DNA of 64,000 nucleotides from Stenotrophomonas maltophilia (lineage in GTDB: Bacteria > Pseudomonadota > Gammaproteobacteria > Xanthomonadales > Xanthomonadaceae). How positions within the stretch are numbered: the first letter of the stretch is position 1; the number at the start of each line of letters is the position of its first letter. Positions 57,778 to 64,000 of this stretch are shown piece by piece. The translations under genes were made by a program, and so were the position numbers. The stretch spans positions 1,196,001 to 1,260,000 of the forward strand of contig NZ_LT906480.1 in the NCBI RefSeq assembly GCF_900186865.1, written 5' to 3'. Under the pieces are notes generated by a model that was given only the letters and a program-made list of their open reading frames with translations, searched no databases and had not been told where the DNA came from.

Positions 57778-59520
57778 ATGGCCCGCAAGGCGTCGCCCAT
57801 CGGATTGCGGACCTGGGTCTGGATCCTGGCTGGGCTGTTCGTAGTCTGTACGCTGCCGCTGATGGCCATCGCACTGGTGCAGGGCACGCTGCGCTTCACG
57901 GCCGCCGAGGACAACCTGGCCAGCCTGCGCCAGCTGCGGCAGACCTTCGACCTGGCCAACCTGGTGTCGGCCGAACGCGGCCCCGCCAACAGCCTGCTGG
58001 GGGCCGACCCGGCCGATGCGGCCGAGCAGGCACCGCTGGCCGCGCAGCTGGTGGCCGCGCGCAAGCGGGTCGACGCTGCCCTGCTGCAGCTGGACACCGT
58101 GTTCAAGGCTGATCCGGGAGTGGTCGACGAGCATGGGCTGCTGGCCGACGCGCAACGTCGCCTGCAATCGGCGCGGGCTGCGGTCGACCGGGTCGTGGCG
58201 CAACCCCATGACGCACGCCGCGTGGAGGAGGTGGAGCGTGCGATCAGTGGCATGTTCTCCGTGGTCGATCGCCTGCACCTGCTGACCTCGGCACAGATCA
58301 ACGTGCTGGTCAGCGCCGACCGTGAAGCAGCGATTCCGGCGATGCAGGGCCAGGTGCTGATCGATCTTCGCGAGCATGGTGGCCGCCTGGCCTCGAATGT
58401 GATGGCGCCGGTGGCGGTGCCAGGGGCATGGCGGGAGGAACAGGTACGCGCTGCACTGCAGACCGAGGGTCGCCTGTTGGAGCTGTGGCGGTTGGCGGGC
58501 AGCCACGAGTCGGTGTTCCGCAGTGACCCTGAATTGTCATGGCACTGGGACATGGCGCGTCGGCAGTTCTTCGGCGAATCGCTGCCGATGATCGAGCAGT
58601 TGATCGAAGATGGCCGCCGAGGCCTGCCGCCGCCATGGACCGCCGCCGAATTCACCACGCGCTACGTGCCGACCCTGCAGTCGCTTGAGGCGCTGCGTGA
58701 TGGCTACCTGAGCGTGTCCATCGCCCGCTTTGAACGCACCCGCAATCGCGAGGCCATGCGCCTGGCCGTGCTGGTGGCGACCGCGCTGGGCACACTGGTG
58801 GTGCTGGGCGTGGCATTGCGCATTGCCCACCGGCAGATCCTGCAGCCGTTGCTGCAGGCGCAGGCGCAGGTGATCCAGCTTGCCTCGGATGCACCCGGTC
58901 CGGAGCAGCATATCACCCACCCGCTGGCCGAGATGCAGCGCTTGTTCGACGCCATCGAAGTACTGCGTGAGAAATCGCGCGAGCGCTCGGCACTGACCAG
59001 CGAGCTGCGCCAGCTCGCTGGCACCGACGAGCTGACCGGATTGTTGAACCGGCGCGCGCTGGATGAGGTGGTGCAGCAGAGACACGCGGGGGGCGATGCA
59101 AGCGCCGTGGTGATCCTGCTGGACGTGGATCGCTTCAAGGCGATCAACGATGGCCATGGCCATGATGCCGGCGACGAAGTGCTGGTGCGGGTGGCGCAGT
59201 TGTTGCGGCATCAGCTGCGCCGCAGCGACAGCATCGCCCGTTATGGCGGCGAGGAATTCCTGGTGCTGCTGGCCGACGGTGATCTGGCCGGTGGCCGCCA
59301 GCTGGCCGAGTCATTGCGATTGGCCCTGCAGCAGATGGACATCGCGCTGGCCGGCGGCACCGTGCTGCGGGTGACCGCCAGTTTCGGCGTGGCCGAGGGC
59401 GGCACCGACGCGCTGGGCTGGCGCACCCTGCTACGAGCCGCCGATGCGGCCATGTACCGGGCCAAGGCGCAGGGGCGTGATCGGGTACGGGTGGCGGGTG
59501 GCGGTCGCATCACGCGTTGA
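57778..59520 (+). CDS. Membrane-bound GGDEF diguanylate cyclase with large periplasmic domain
   Basis: A 580-residue cyclic di-GMP synthase. A first helix (WVWILAGLFVVCTLPLMAIA, about 13-32) and a second (AVLVATALGTLVVLGVALRI) flank a helical periplasmic sensor of about 290 residues. A HAMP-like linker follows, then the GGDEF domain. The active loop is GGEEF at 490-494, and the inhibitory RRSD lies five residues before it, so the enzyme should be active and feedback-controlled. The ligand of the periplasmic domain is unknown. The ATG at 57778 follows AGGGGAA; another in-frame ATG lies two codons upstream. Confidence 0.92.
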   Translation: MARKASPIGLRTWVWILAGLFVVCTLPLMAIALVQGTLRFTAAEDNLASLRQLRQTFDLANLVSAERGPANSLLGADPADAAEQAPLAAQLVAARKRVDAALLQLDTVFKADPGVVDEHGLLADAQRRLQSARAAVDRVVAQPHDARRVEEVERAISGMFSVVDRLHLLTSAQINVLVSADREAAIPAMQGQVLIDLREHGGRLASNVMAPVAVPGAWREEQVRAALQTEGRLLELWRLAGSHESVFRSDPELSWHWDMARRQFFGESLPMIEQLIEDGRRGLPPPWTAAEFTTRYVPTLQSLEALRDGYLSVSIARFERTRNREAMRLAVLVATALGTLVVLGVALRIAHRQILQPLLQAQAQVIQLASDAPGPEQHITHPLAEMQRLFDAIEVLREKSRERSALTSELRQLAGTDELTGLLNRRALDEVVQQRHAGGDASAVVILLDVDRFKAINDGHGHDAGDEVLVRVAQLLRHQLRRSDSIARYGGEEFLVLLADGDLAGGRQLAESLRLALQQMDIALAGGTVLRVTASFGVAEGGTDALGWRTLLRAADAAMYRAKAQGRDRVRVAGGGRITR

Positions 59521-59529
59521 GGGCATGCG

Positions 59530-60036
59530 TCAGCCGATGCGTGCATGCACCCGCCGCAGCGTCCGCGCGATCATCCGGCGCGCGATCGGACGTGGTACCG
59601 ATAATCCACGCCAGCGCAGCGCACCCACCCGGAAGGTGGCGGTGGCGGTGGCCAGTACGTTGCCTGCCGGGTCAGTCAGCCAGCCACGCGTGAAGGCGAT
59701 GCTCCCCTTGCTGTGCTCGACTTCGCCCCAACCGATGATGCGCCCTGGTCGTGCCGGACTGACGAAACTGGTCTTGGATTCCACCGTGACCGCGATGCGG
59801 TTGGCGGGCAGTGTGGCGTAGATCGCCGGCCCCATGCAGTCATCCAGCATCGCCGACAGGAAGCCTCCCTGCACGTTGCCCATCGGGTTGGTCAGCATCG
59901 GCCCGGCGTCGAACTCGACATGGATGCGGCGCAGTGCGTCGTCGTAGTCGACGAATCGCCAGCCGAGCAGGGTGCCCGCCTGGGAGGGCGGCAGATCACC
60001 GTTGACCACGCTGTAGAAGATCGATTCGGGATTCAT
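59530..60036 (-). CDS. PaaI-type hotdog thioesterase
   Basis: A 168-residue hotdog-fold protein of the PaaI thioesterase group. The conserved active-site helix is NPMGNVQGGFLSAMLDDCMG. Most PaaI-type enzymes have HGG here; this one has QGG, so the catalytic histidine is not at the usual place. The later strands ESKTSFVSPARPGRIIGWGE and FTRGWLTDPAGNVLATATAT are typical. It should act on acyl-CoA, but the QGG change may alter activity. A start at 60036 is chosen because a GAGG precedes it; an in-frame ATG at 60072 overlaps the upstream stop by four bases and is also possible. Confidence 0.82.
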   Translation of the reverse strand: MNPESIFYSVVNGDLPPSQAGTLLGWRFVDYDDALRRIHVEFDAGPMLTNPMGNVQGGFLSAMLDDCMGPAIYATLPANRIAVTVESKTSFVSPARPGRIIGWGEVEHSKGSIAFTRGWLTDPAGNVLATATATFRVGALRWRGLSVPRPIARRMIARTLRRVHARIG

Positions 60037-60071
60037 GGGAGCCTCGATGGAGGGATAGGAGGGAGCACGCA

Positions 60072-60506
60072 TCAGGACAGTGCCAACAGGGCCAGCACGA
60101 ATCCGATGACCGACAGCAGCACCACCGCGGCGCCGGCGGGCACCGGTGTACGCGCACCGGTGCGTCGCCGCACGCCGGAAGCGACCAGCACCGGCGGCAC
60201 GGTGGCGACCAGGCAGAACAACTGGAAGGCCAGCAGTTGCGGCAGCGCGAAGTGTCCGCCGAAGAAGATCAGCCAGGCCAGCATCACGCCGGCGCCGGCC
60301 AGTGCGATCCAACCGGCGCCGACCACGCGGATGAGTGCCATCAGCAGCAACTGCATGCGCGGTTCGACCTCCTTCCATGGCAGGCCCACGGCCTGGCCGT
60401 GGTAGGGCATGAAGTCGGAGCGTTTCAGGTAGGCCGCAGCAAACAGCGAGACAATGAAGAACGTCAACAGGTAGCAGCCGAACGCGAGCCAGGCGAACAG
60501 GTCCAT
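60072..60506 (-). CDS. Small integral membrane protein of unknown function
   Basis: A 144-residue protein with four likely membrane helices (start DLFAWLAFGCYLLTFFIVSL; AGWIALAGAGVMLAWLIFFG; LLAFQLFCLVATVPPVLVAS; AVVLLSVIGFVLALLAL). A polar loop, KRSDFMPYHGQAVGLPWKEV, separates the first two. The arrangement resembles small DUF-type inner-membrane proteins, but I recognise no family. It is upstream of the thioesterase gene on the same strand and very close to it, so the two are probably one operon. The ATG at 60506 starts directly at the first helix. Confidence 0.7.
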   Translation of the reverse strand: MDLFAWLAFGCYLLTFFIVSLFAAAYLKRSDFMPYHGQAVGLPWKEVEPRMQLLLMALIRVVGAGWIALAGAGVMLAWLIFFGGHFALPQLLAFQLFCLVATVPPVLVASGVRRRTGARTPVPAGAAVVLLSVIGFVLALLALS

Positions 60507-60790
60507 GTGGGGGCCATGCGGTTGCGGAGGGGAGCCCCGGTGATGCCGGCGGCCATGCCGGATGCATCGCGAGGTTGCGCGATTCTCGGGCAATGCCCTG
60601 TTAGAGGCGTGTCGCGGCGTGGAGGACCGTTCCTCCATCCGCCTTTAACGCGGGTGTGGTGGTGAGGAATGCGTCACACACGTGCCATGCGCCCTATCGC
60701 GTTTTCTGTGAAGAGGTCGCAACTGCCCATCCACGCTTCGGTCACCGCTCTGCGCAGACGCTGGGATTCCATCCGACGAGGGACGACGAC

Positions 60791-61222
60791 ATGACTCAGC
60801 TCACCCTGCCTGAACTGTCCAGGAAAATGGCCGGCATCGATTTCACGATGCTGCAGACCCACGCCTGCGGAGAGATTGCCGGTCGTCCGATGAGCAACAA
60901 CGGCGACGTGGACTATGACGGTGACAGCTGGTTCTTCACCACCGAAGACACCGACATGGTGCGCGAGATTGAAGCTGACCCCGCCGTCGCGTTGGGTTTT
61001 TCCGGCAGCAAGTCGCTGCTGGGCAGGCCACCGTTGTTCGTGCACGTGCAGGGCAGGGCAGCGCTGGTGCGCGACCGGGCCACGATGAGCCAGCACTGGG
61101 TGAAGGACCTGGAGCGATGGTTCGAACAGGGCGTGGATACACCGGGACTGGTATTGATTCACGTGCGCGCCAGCCGCATCCACTACTGGGATGGCGAGGA
61201 CGAGGGCGAAATCGTGATCTGA
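60791..61222 (+). CDS. Pyridoxamine 5'-phosphate oxidase-fold stress protein (general stress protein 26-like)
   Basis: A 143-residue split-barrel flavin-binding protein of the general stress protein 26/PNPOx-like family: GEIAGRPMSNNGDVDYDGDS near the start, WFFTTEDTDMVREIEADPAV, then FVHVQGRAALVRDRATM and RASRIHYWDGEDEG. It likely binds FMN or F420-like cofactors; the reaction is unknown. The ATG at 60791 begins the domain. The 284-bp region upstream (60507-60790), shared with the divergent membrane-protein gene, holds no other gene that I can see. Its 3' end overlaps the convergent cupin-like gene by 40 bases. Confidence 0.85.
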   Translation: MTQLTLPELSRKMAGIDFTMLQTHACGEIAGRPMSNNGDVDYDGDSWFFTTEDTDMVREIEADPAVALGFSGSKSLLGRPPLFVHVQGRAALVRDRATMSQHWVKDLERWFEQGVDTPGLVLIHVRASRIHYWDGEDEGEIVI

Positions 61223-62661
61223 GCGGAACCGCGCAGGGCCCGGCGCATCGTGTTCCAGGGGCAGCAGTGCGCAGGGTGTGCTGCCGGATCCCCAACATTG
61301 GCCAGCTCCGGTGCCAAGGCGTGTTCCACCGCACGCCGCAACAGTGCCGGCGCGACATAGTGCCGGTGCCCGGCGTCGATCAGTGCCATGTACATGCCGC
61401 CGAACGCATTGAAGGTCTGCACGCGAGAGCCCAGGCTGATCTCGACATGTCCATCGCTACGCCGCTGCACGCGCACGCTGCTGCGGAAACGCAGGTGCCG
61501 ATCGTCGGCGCCGAGCAGGACTTCGGCGTCGTTGTCCTGCGCATCGATGTGCGAATCCAGCACCGGAAATCGACCAGCGAACAACCGGCTGCGATCGGTC
61601 GACAGCAGTGACGACACCGGGCATCCCAGCGGCGACGTGCGCAACCGCAACGGCGCCACCAGCCGGTTTCGCAGCGCCATCAGATGGCCTACGCCGCTGG
61701 GCGGATTGCGCAGGAAGCCGTCCAGTACATCGGCCAGCAGTGCCGACGCGGAACGGTGAACCACCTGCGAGGGTTCCAGGCACAGGGTGGTCAGGTCCTG
61801 GTAGTGGCTGTGCGGCAGCGCTGTGGGCAGCAGGCCATCGGTGGCGGCGGGCCGCGAACGGATGGGATAGGCCGGTGTGGCACGTTCGACGAACCCGCGC
61901 AGCGGCCGCATGGGGATGCGGCGCAGCGGGCCGAGCAGGGCACGGGTACGCGCGCAGAGATGTGCGCACAGGCTGGGAGGCGCCGCCTGCAGCGACAGTT
62001 GCAACAGCGGTGCCGCCGCAAGCGAGGTGCCCGAAGGCCAGTGCGATTCCGCAAGCACCTCGGTCAGGCTGGGGATATCGGCGGCATTGCGTTGCACCTG
62101 TGCACGCGCCTGCTCGCTCATCGCGCCGGCCAGTTCATTGCTGTGGCAGGACAACGCGAACAGCGCGGGATGTGCAGGATGGTTCGACGCGAACTGGTGC
62201 CAGGTGCCGCCGCCGAAGCGCACGGTAAACAGGCAGTCCGGTGGGATGCGGATGCGCCGAAGCGTGCGCGCGAAGGCACCAGGATCTGCTGCCAGCTGCG
62301 TGTCGGAGGCGGTGGCGAAACGCAGCTCGGCTCCCGCGCTGCCGGCGATGGCGGTGAACATGCGCGGGCCTGCATGGCGATGAAACGGGTGGCCACCGGC
62401 ACCGACGGTGAAGCTGTACAGCGAGGAGGCATCCCCGTGCTGCAGGTGCATGCCACCCAGTCGCGCCGAAGGTTCATCCAACGCATCGATGAACGCCGGG
62501 TGGTGGCGCTGACGCTGGCCGGCGTCACTCACCAGCGCGTCACCGGCACCGATGCCGAGCTGCGCGATCAGGGTGACTTCGGTCGGACTGCCGCCGTCCT
62601 GTGCCGGAAGCTGCACTGCTGGAAACGAACGGCGATCGCGGGTCGAACCAGGCATCGTCAT
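61183..62661 (-). CDS. Cupin-like protein fused to a C-terminal DUF2867 domain
   Basis: A 492-residue cytoplasmic protein with two parts. The N-terminal half (about 1-200) looks cupin-like: GDASSLYSFTVGAGGHPFHRH and RFGGGTWHQFASN carry spaced histidines that could bind a metal. The C-terminal part (about 340-460) matches DUF2867: ALRNRLVAPLRLR, AEVLLGADDRHLRFRSSVRV, and VQTFNAFGGMYMALIDAGHR. I know of no standard protein with this order. A ribosome site, AAGGAG, lies just before the ATG at 62661, and the second ATG two codons on is equally possible. It follows the ArsR gene on the same strand by 18 bp, so it is probably controlled by that repressor. Confidence 0.75.
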   Translation of the reverse strand: MTMPGSTRDRRSFPAVQLPAQDGGSPTEVTLIAQLGIGAGDALVSDAGQRQRHHPAFIDALDEPSARLGGMHLQHGDASSLYSFTVGAGGHPFHRHAGPRMFTAIAGSAGAELRFATASDTQLAADPGAFARTLRRIRIPPDCLFTVRFGGGTWHQFASNHPAHPALFALSCHSNELAGAMSEQARAQVQRNAADIPSLTEVLAESHWPSGTSLAAAPLLQLSLQAAPPSLCAHLCARTRALLGPLRRIPMRPLRGFVERATPAYPIRSRPAATDGLLPTALPHSHYQDLTTLCLEPSQVVHRSASALLADVLDGFLRNPPSGVGHLMALRNRLVAPLRLRTSPLGCPVSSLLSTDRSRLFAGRFPVLDSHIDAQDNDAEVLLGADDRHLRFRSSVRVQRRSDGHVEISLGSRVQTFNAFGGMYMALIDAGHRHYVAPALLRRAVEHALAPELANVGDPAAHPAHCCPWNTMRRALRGSAQITISPSSSPSQ

Positions 62662-62679
62662 GCTCCTTGGCGGGGCGGA

Positions 62680-62991
62680 TCAGCGGGCGGGGGCCTTGCG
62701 ACGGGCGCGGGCTTCACGCTTGAGCGGGCCGCCGACCGGGCAGACTTCGGCCGCCCACGAGAACAACGTGTTGGCCAAACGGTCGGGTACCTGCCTGAAG
62801 TACACGAACTGGCCGCGTTTCTCGCGTTCGATCAGTCCGGCTTCCTCGAGGATGCGCAGGTGGCTGGACAACGCCGGCTTGCTGAAGTCGAAGCGCTCGG
62901 CCAGCTCGCCCGCGCTGAGTTCGCCGGCACTGAGATAGGCCAGGATCTGCCGGCGGGCGGTGGAGGCAAGGGCTTCGAAGATTCGGTCCAT
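62680..62991 (-). CDS. ArsR/SdpR-family winged-helix repressor
   Basis: A 103-residue winged-helix regulator: IFEALASTARRQILAYLSAG at the start, the recognition helix region FSKPALSSHLRILEEAGLIE, and a wing REKRGQFVYFRQV. No metal-binding cysteine pair is present in the recognition helix (the only cysteine is near residue 83), so it is closer to SdpR/PagR-type members than to metal sensors. It is followed at 18 bp by the cupin-like/DUF2867 gene. An AT-rich palindrome lies 11-26 bp before the ATG and is probably its own operator. Confidence 0.9.
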   Translation of the reverse strand: MDRIFEALASTARRQILAYLSAGELSAGELAERFDFSKPALSSHLRILEEAGLIEREKRGQFVYFRQVPDRLANTLFSWAAEVCPVGGPLKREARARRKAPAR

Positions 62992-63001
62992 GGCGAGCTA
63001 A

Positions 63002-63017
63002 TTAACTAATTCGTTAA
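63002..63017. promoter_or_regulatory. Candidate ArsR-type operator
   Basis: TTAAC-TAATTC-GTTAA, a perfect 5-6-5 inverted repeat, lies in an AT-rich island 11 bp upstream of the ArsR-family start. Autoregulators of this family bind such AT-rich dyads. Confidence 0.55.
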
Positions 63018-63120
63018 CTGATAATCCTCCCGCCGGTGGCGGCTGTCAAGCCATGACCCATTGCGCGGCACGCCCGGGCTTTGCCATCCTCCCTGCTGTT
63101 TTCCGTAGCGTGGAATCCCG

Positions 63121-63702
63121 ATGCGTCCTGCGTTCTGGCTGGCTTTGTCCCTGCTGCCCACCCTGGCGGCGGCGCAACCCGCGCGCACGCCCAAGGCCAA
63201 GGCTCCGGCGCAGGATCCCTTCAGCGAGTTGTTCGATACCGCCTGCATGCAGCACATCGGGGCCCCGGCGCGGTTGCAGTCGCTGATGGAATCCAATGGG
63301 CTGTCGCCGCTGCAGCCCGCCGAAGCCGCCACGCTGTTGCAGGGGCAATCGGGCGTGGCCTGGATGGTGCCCCTGGCCAGTGGCCGCTATGCGGTGAGCT
63401 GGGCTGATGATGGCACGTGCACGGTCTACGCCGAGAAGGCCGACGCGGCGGTCGTACAGAAGGGATTCGCCCGGTTGGTGCAGGCCGCGCCGATGCCGTT
63501 GCAGGCGCGCTCGTTGCCGGGACGTGGGCCGCTGTCGGCCGATCAGGTGGCCATCCAGTACGGCTGGGCCACCCCGGGGCAGGGCAAGCTGCAGGTGCGC
63601 TTCCGCCTGGTCACGCGGCAGGCCGCCGATGCCGGCGTGCAGGCGATGGCCTCTGCGACGCCGGGTGAAGCGATGCTGGAGCGTGGCGCGCCCGGGCCCT
63701 GA
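63121..63702 (+). CDS. Secreted protein of unknown function
   Basis: A 193-residue protein with a signal peptide (MRPAFWLALSLLPTLAAA) and a lysine/proline-rich lead (ARTPKAKAPAQDPF). A compact domain follows, with a central YAVSWADDGTCTVYAEKAD strand region and late strands AIQYGWATPGQGKLQVRFRL. Two cysteines (near DTACMQHIG and GTCTVYA) could pair. No family is recognised; many Xanthomonadaceae have such small periplasmic proteins with a similar ADDGxCxV core. The ATG at 63121 fits the signal peptide. It lies divergent from the ArsR gene. Confidence 0.72.
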   Translation: MRPAFWLALSLLPTLAAAQPARTPKAKAPAQDPFSELFDTACMQHIGAPARLQSLMESNGLSPLQPAEAATLLQGQSGVAWMVPLASGRYAVSWADDGTCTVYAEKADAAVVQKGFARLVQAAPMPLQARSLPGRGPLSADQVAIQYGWATPGQGKLQVRFRLVTRQAADAGVQAMASATPGEAMLERGAPGP

Positions 63703-63751
63703 CAGGAGCCACGCCTGCGGTTCAGCCTTTCACGGGGCGTGTGATATATCG

Positions 63752-63763
63752 TTTATCGATAAA
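63752..63763. promoter_or_regulatory. AT-rich palindrome upstream of the edge gene
   Basis: A perfect 12-bp palindrome, TTTATCGATAAA, is preceded by a TATCG direct repeat and lies about 45 bp before the TTG start of the last gene. Its AT-richness in a GC-rich context suggests an operator (PadR-like sites have this form), but no regulator is in view. Confidence 0.4.
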
Positions 63764-63805
63764 TCCATCCCGGGGCGGCGCGTCCACCCCAACACCGGAG
63801 GCCGC

Positions 63806-64000
63806 TTGACCGCTCGTCCCGCCCGCGCCAGACCCGCGCGAGGCCTGTTTGCCCTGGCCCAGGCCGCCGTACAGGCCGTCCGGGCGATGTGCTGGCTGGG
63901 CATCCTGGCCGCACTGCTGGCGGTGCCGCTGGTCGCCCACGACCGTCGCTGGCTGCTCGACAGCGTGCATGACGCCGAGGCCGCTGCCGCGCACGGCAAT
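63806..64000 (+). CDS. N-terminal fragment of a membrane protein (runs off the window)
   Basis: The first 65 codons of a protein that continues past the right edge. The start is a TTG at 63806 with GGAGG four bases upstream. A basic lead (TARPARARPARGLFAL) is followed by one hydrophobic helix (MCWLGILAALLAVPLVA) and a polar region (DRRWLLDSVHDAEAAAA). The topology is that of a protein anchored by its N-terminus. The family cannot be judged from this fragment. Confidence 0.5.
   Translation, partial: MTARPARARPARGLFALAQAAVQAVRAMCWLGILAALLAVPLVAHDRRWLLDSVHDAEAAAAHGN

Noticed and set aside
1..64000. CRISPR array, prophage, integron, rRNA or tRNA genes
   Set aside because: No direct-repeat/spacer pattern, phage structural genes, integrase, tRNA-like cloverleaf or rRNA segment was recognised on either strand.

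Overview
This is a high-GC (roughly two-thirds G+C) chromosomal segment from a gammaproteobacterium of the Xanthomonadaceae. The best fit is the Stenotrophomonas maltophilia complex. Evidence: GTAG-headed palindromic REP elements of the SMAG type scattered between genes, a fused aspartate kinase/diaminopimelate decarboxylase, the MurL/MurD2 peptidoglycan route described in Xanthomonas, a sufR-sufBCDS operon, and an alpha-glucan locus built on a TonB receptor and GH97. I saw no rRNA, tRNA, CRISPR array, prophage or transposase gene.

Layout. 0-1 kb: a Fur-type promoter reading leftward into a small membrane protein and the start of a siderophore receptor. 1-8.2 kb: a leftward iron-sulfur block (sufR, sufB, a secreted TonB-C-like protein, sufC, sufD, sufS, then a GNAT enzyme and a Rieske protein), interrupted by a small lipoprotein gene framed by two palindromic repeats. 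8.4-14.7 kb: housekeeping and stress genes (SET-domain protein, PfpI protein, HU protein, OsmC, two PhzF paralogues). 14.8-20.2 kb: lysine/diaminopimelate and peptidoglycan precursor genes (lysAC, murL, murD2). 20.3-23 kb: SUKH protein, dienelactone hydrolase, ispB.

23-35.7 kb is an alpha-glucan utilisation locus: cytoplasmic GH13 glucosidase, TonB receptor, GH97 enzyme, six-hairpin glycosidase, SLC45-type sugar transporter and secreted GH13 amylase. An identical 14-bp LacI-type operator (TGAATACGTATGCA) lies in front of each of its three transcription start regions. The likely flow is outer-membrane import of maltodextrins, periplasmic trimming, symport into the cytoplasm, and final hydrolysis.

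35.7-45.4 kb is mixed: SseB-like protein, acetyltransferase, an unrecognised secreted/membrane pair with lower GC, an ABC exporter whose permease is fused to an M1 peptidase, a LacI regulator and ssb. 45.5-55.3 kb is the most interesting region. Two convergent operons carry a GMC dehydrogenase with a Tat-exported small subunit, a DUF1080 (3-keto-disaccharide hydrolase type) protein, a small cytochrome c, three TIM-barrel epimerase/lyase-like proteins, a Gfo/Idh/MocA oxidoreductase and an MFS permease. A perfect TGCAATCGATTGCA operator sits at each outer end and a dedicated LacI gene at the right edge. This looks like an oxidative 3-keto-glycoside catabolic system.

55.4-64 kb: two diguanylate cyclases around an AI-2E-type transporter, a thioesterase, a flavin-binding stress protein, a cupin-like/DUF2867 fusion next to an ArsR repressor, and two envelope-associated genes at the edge.
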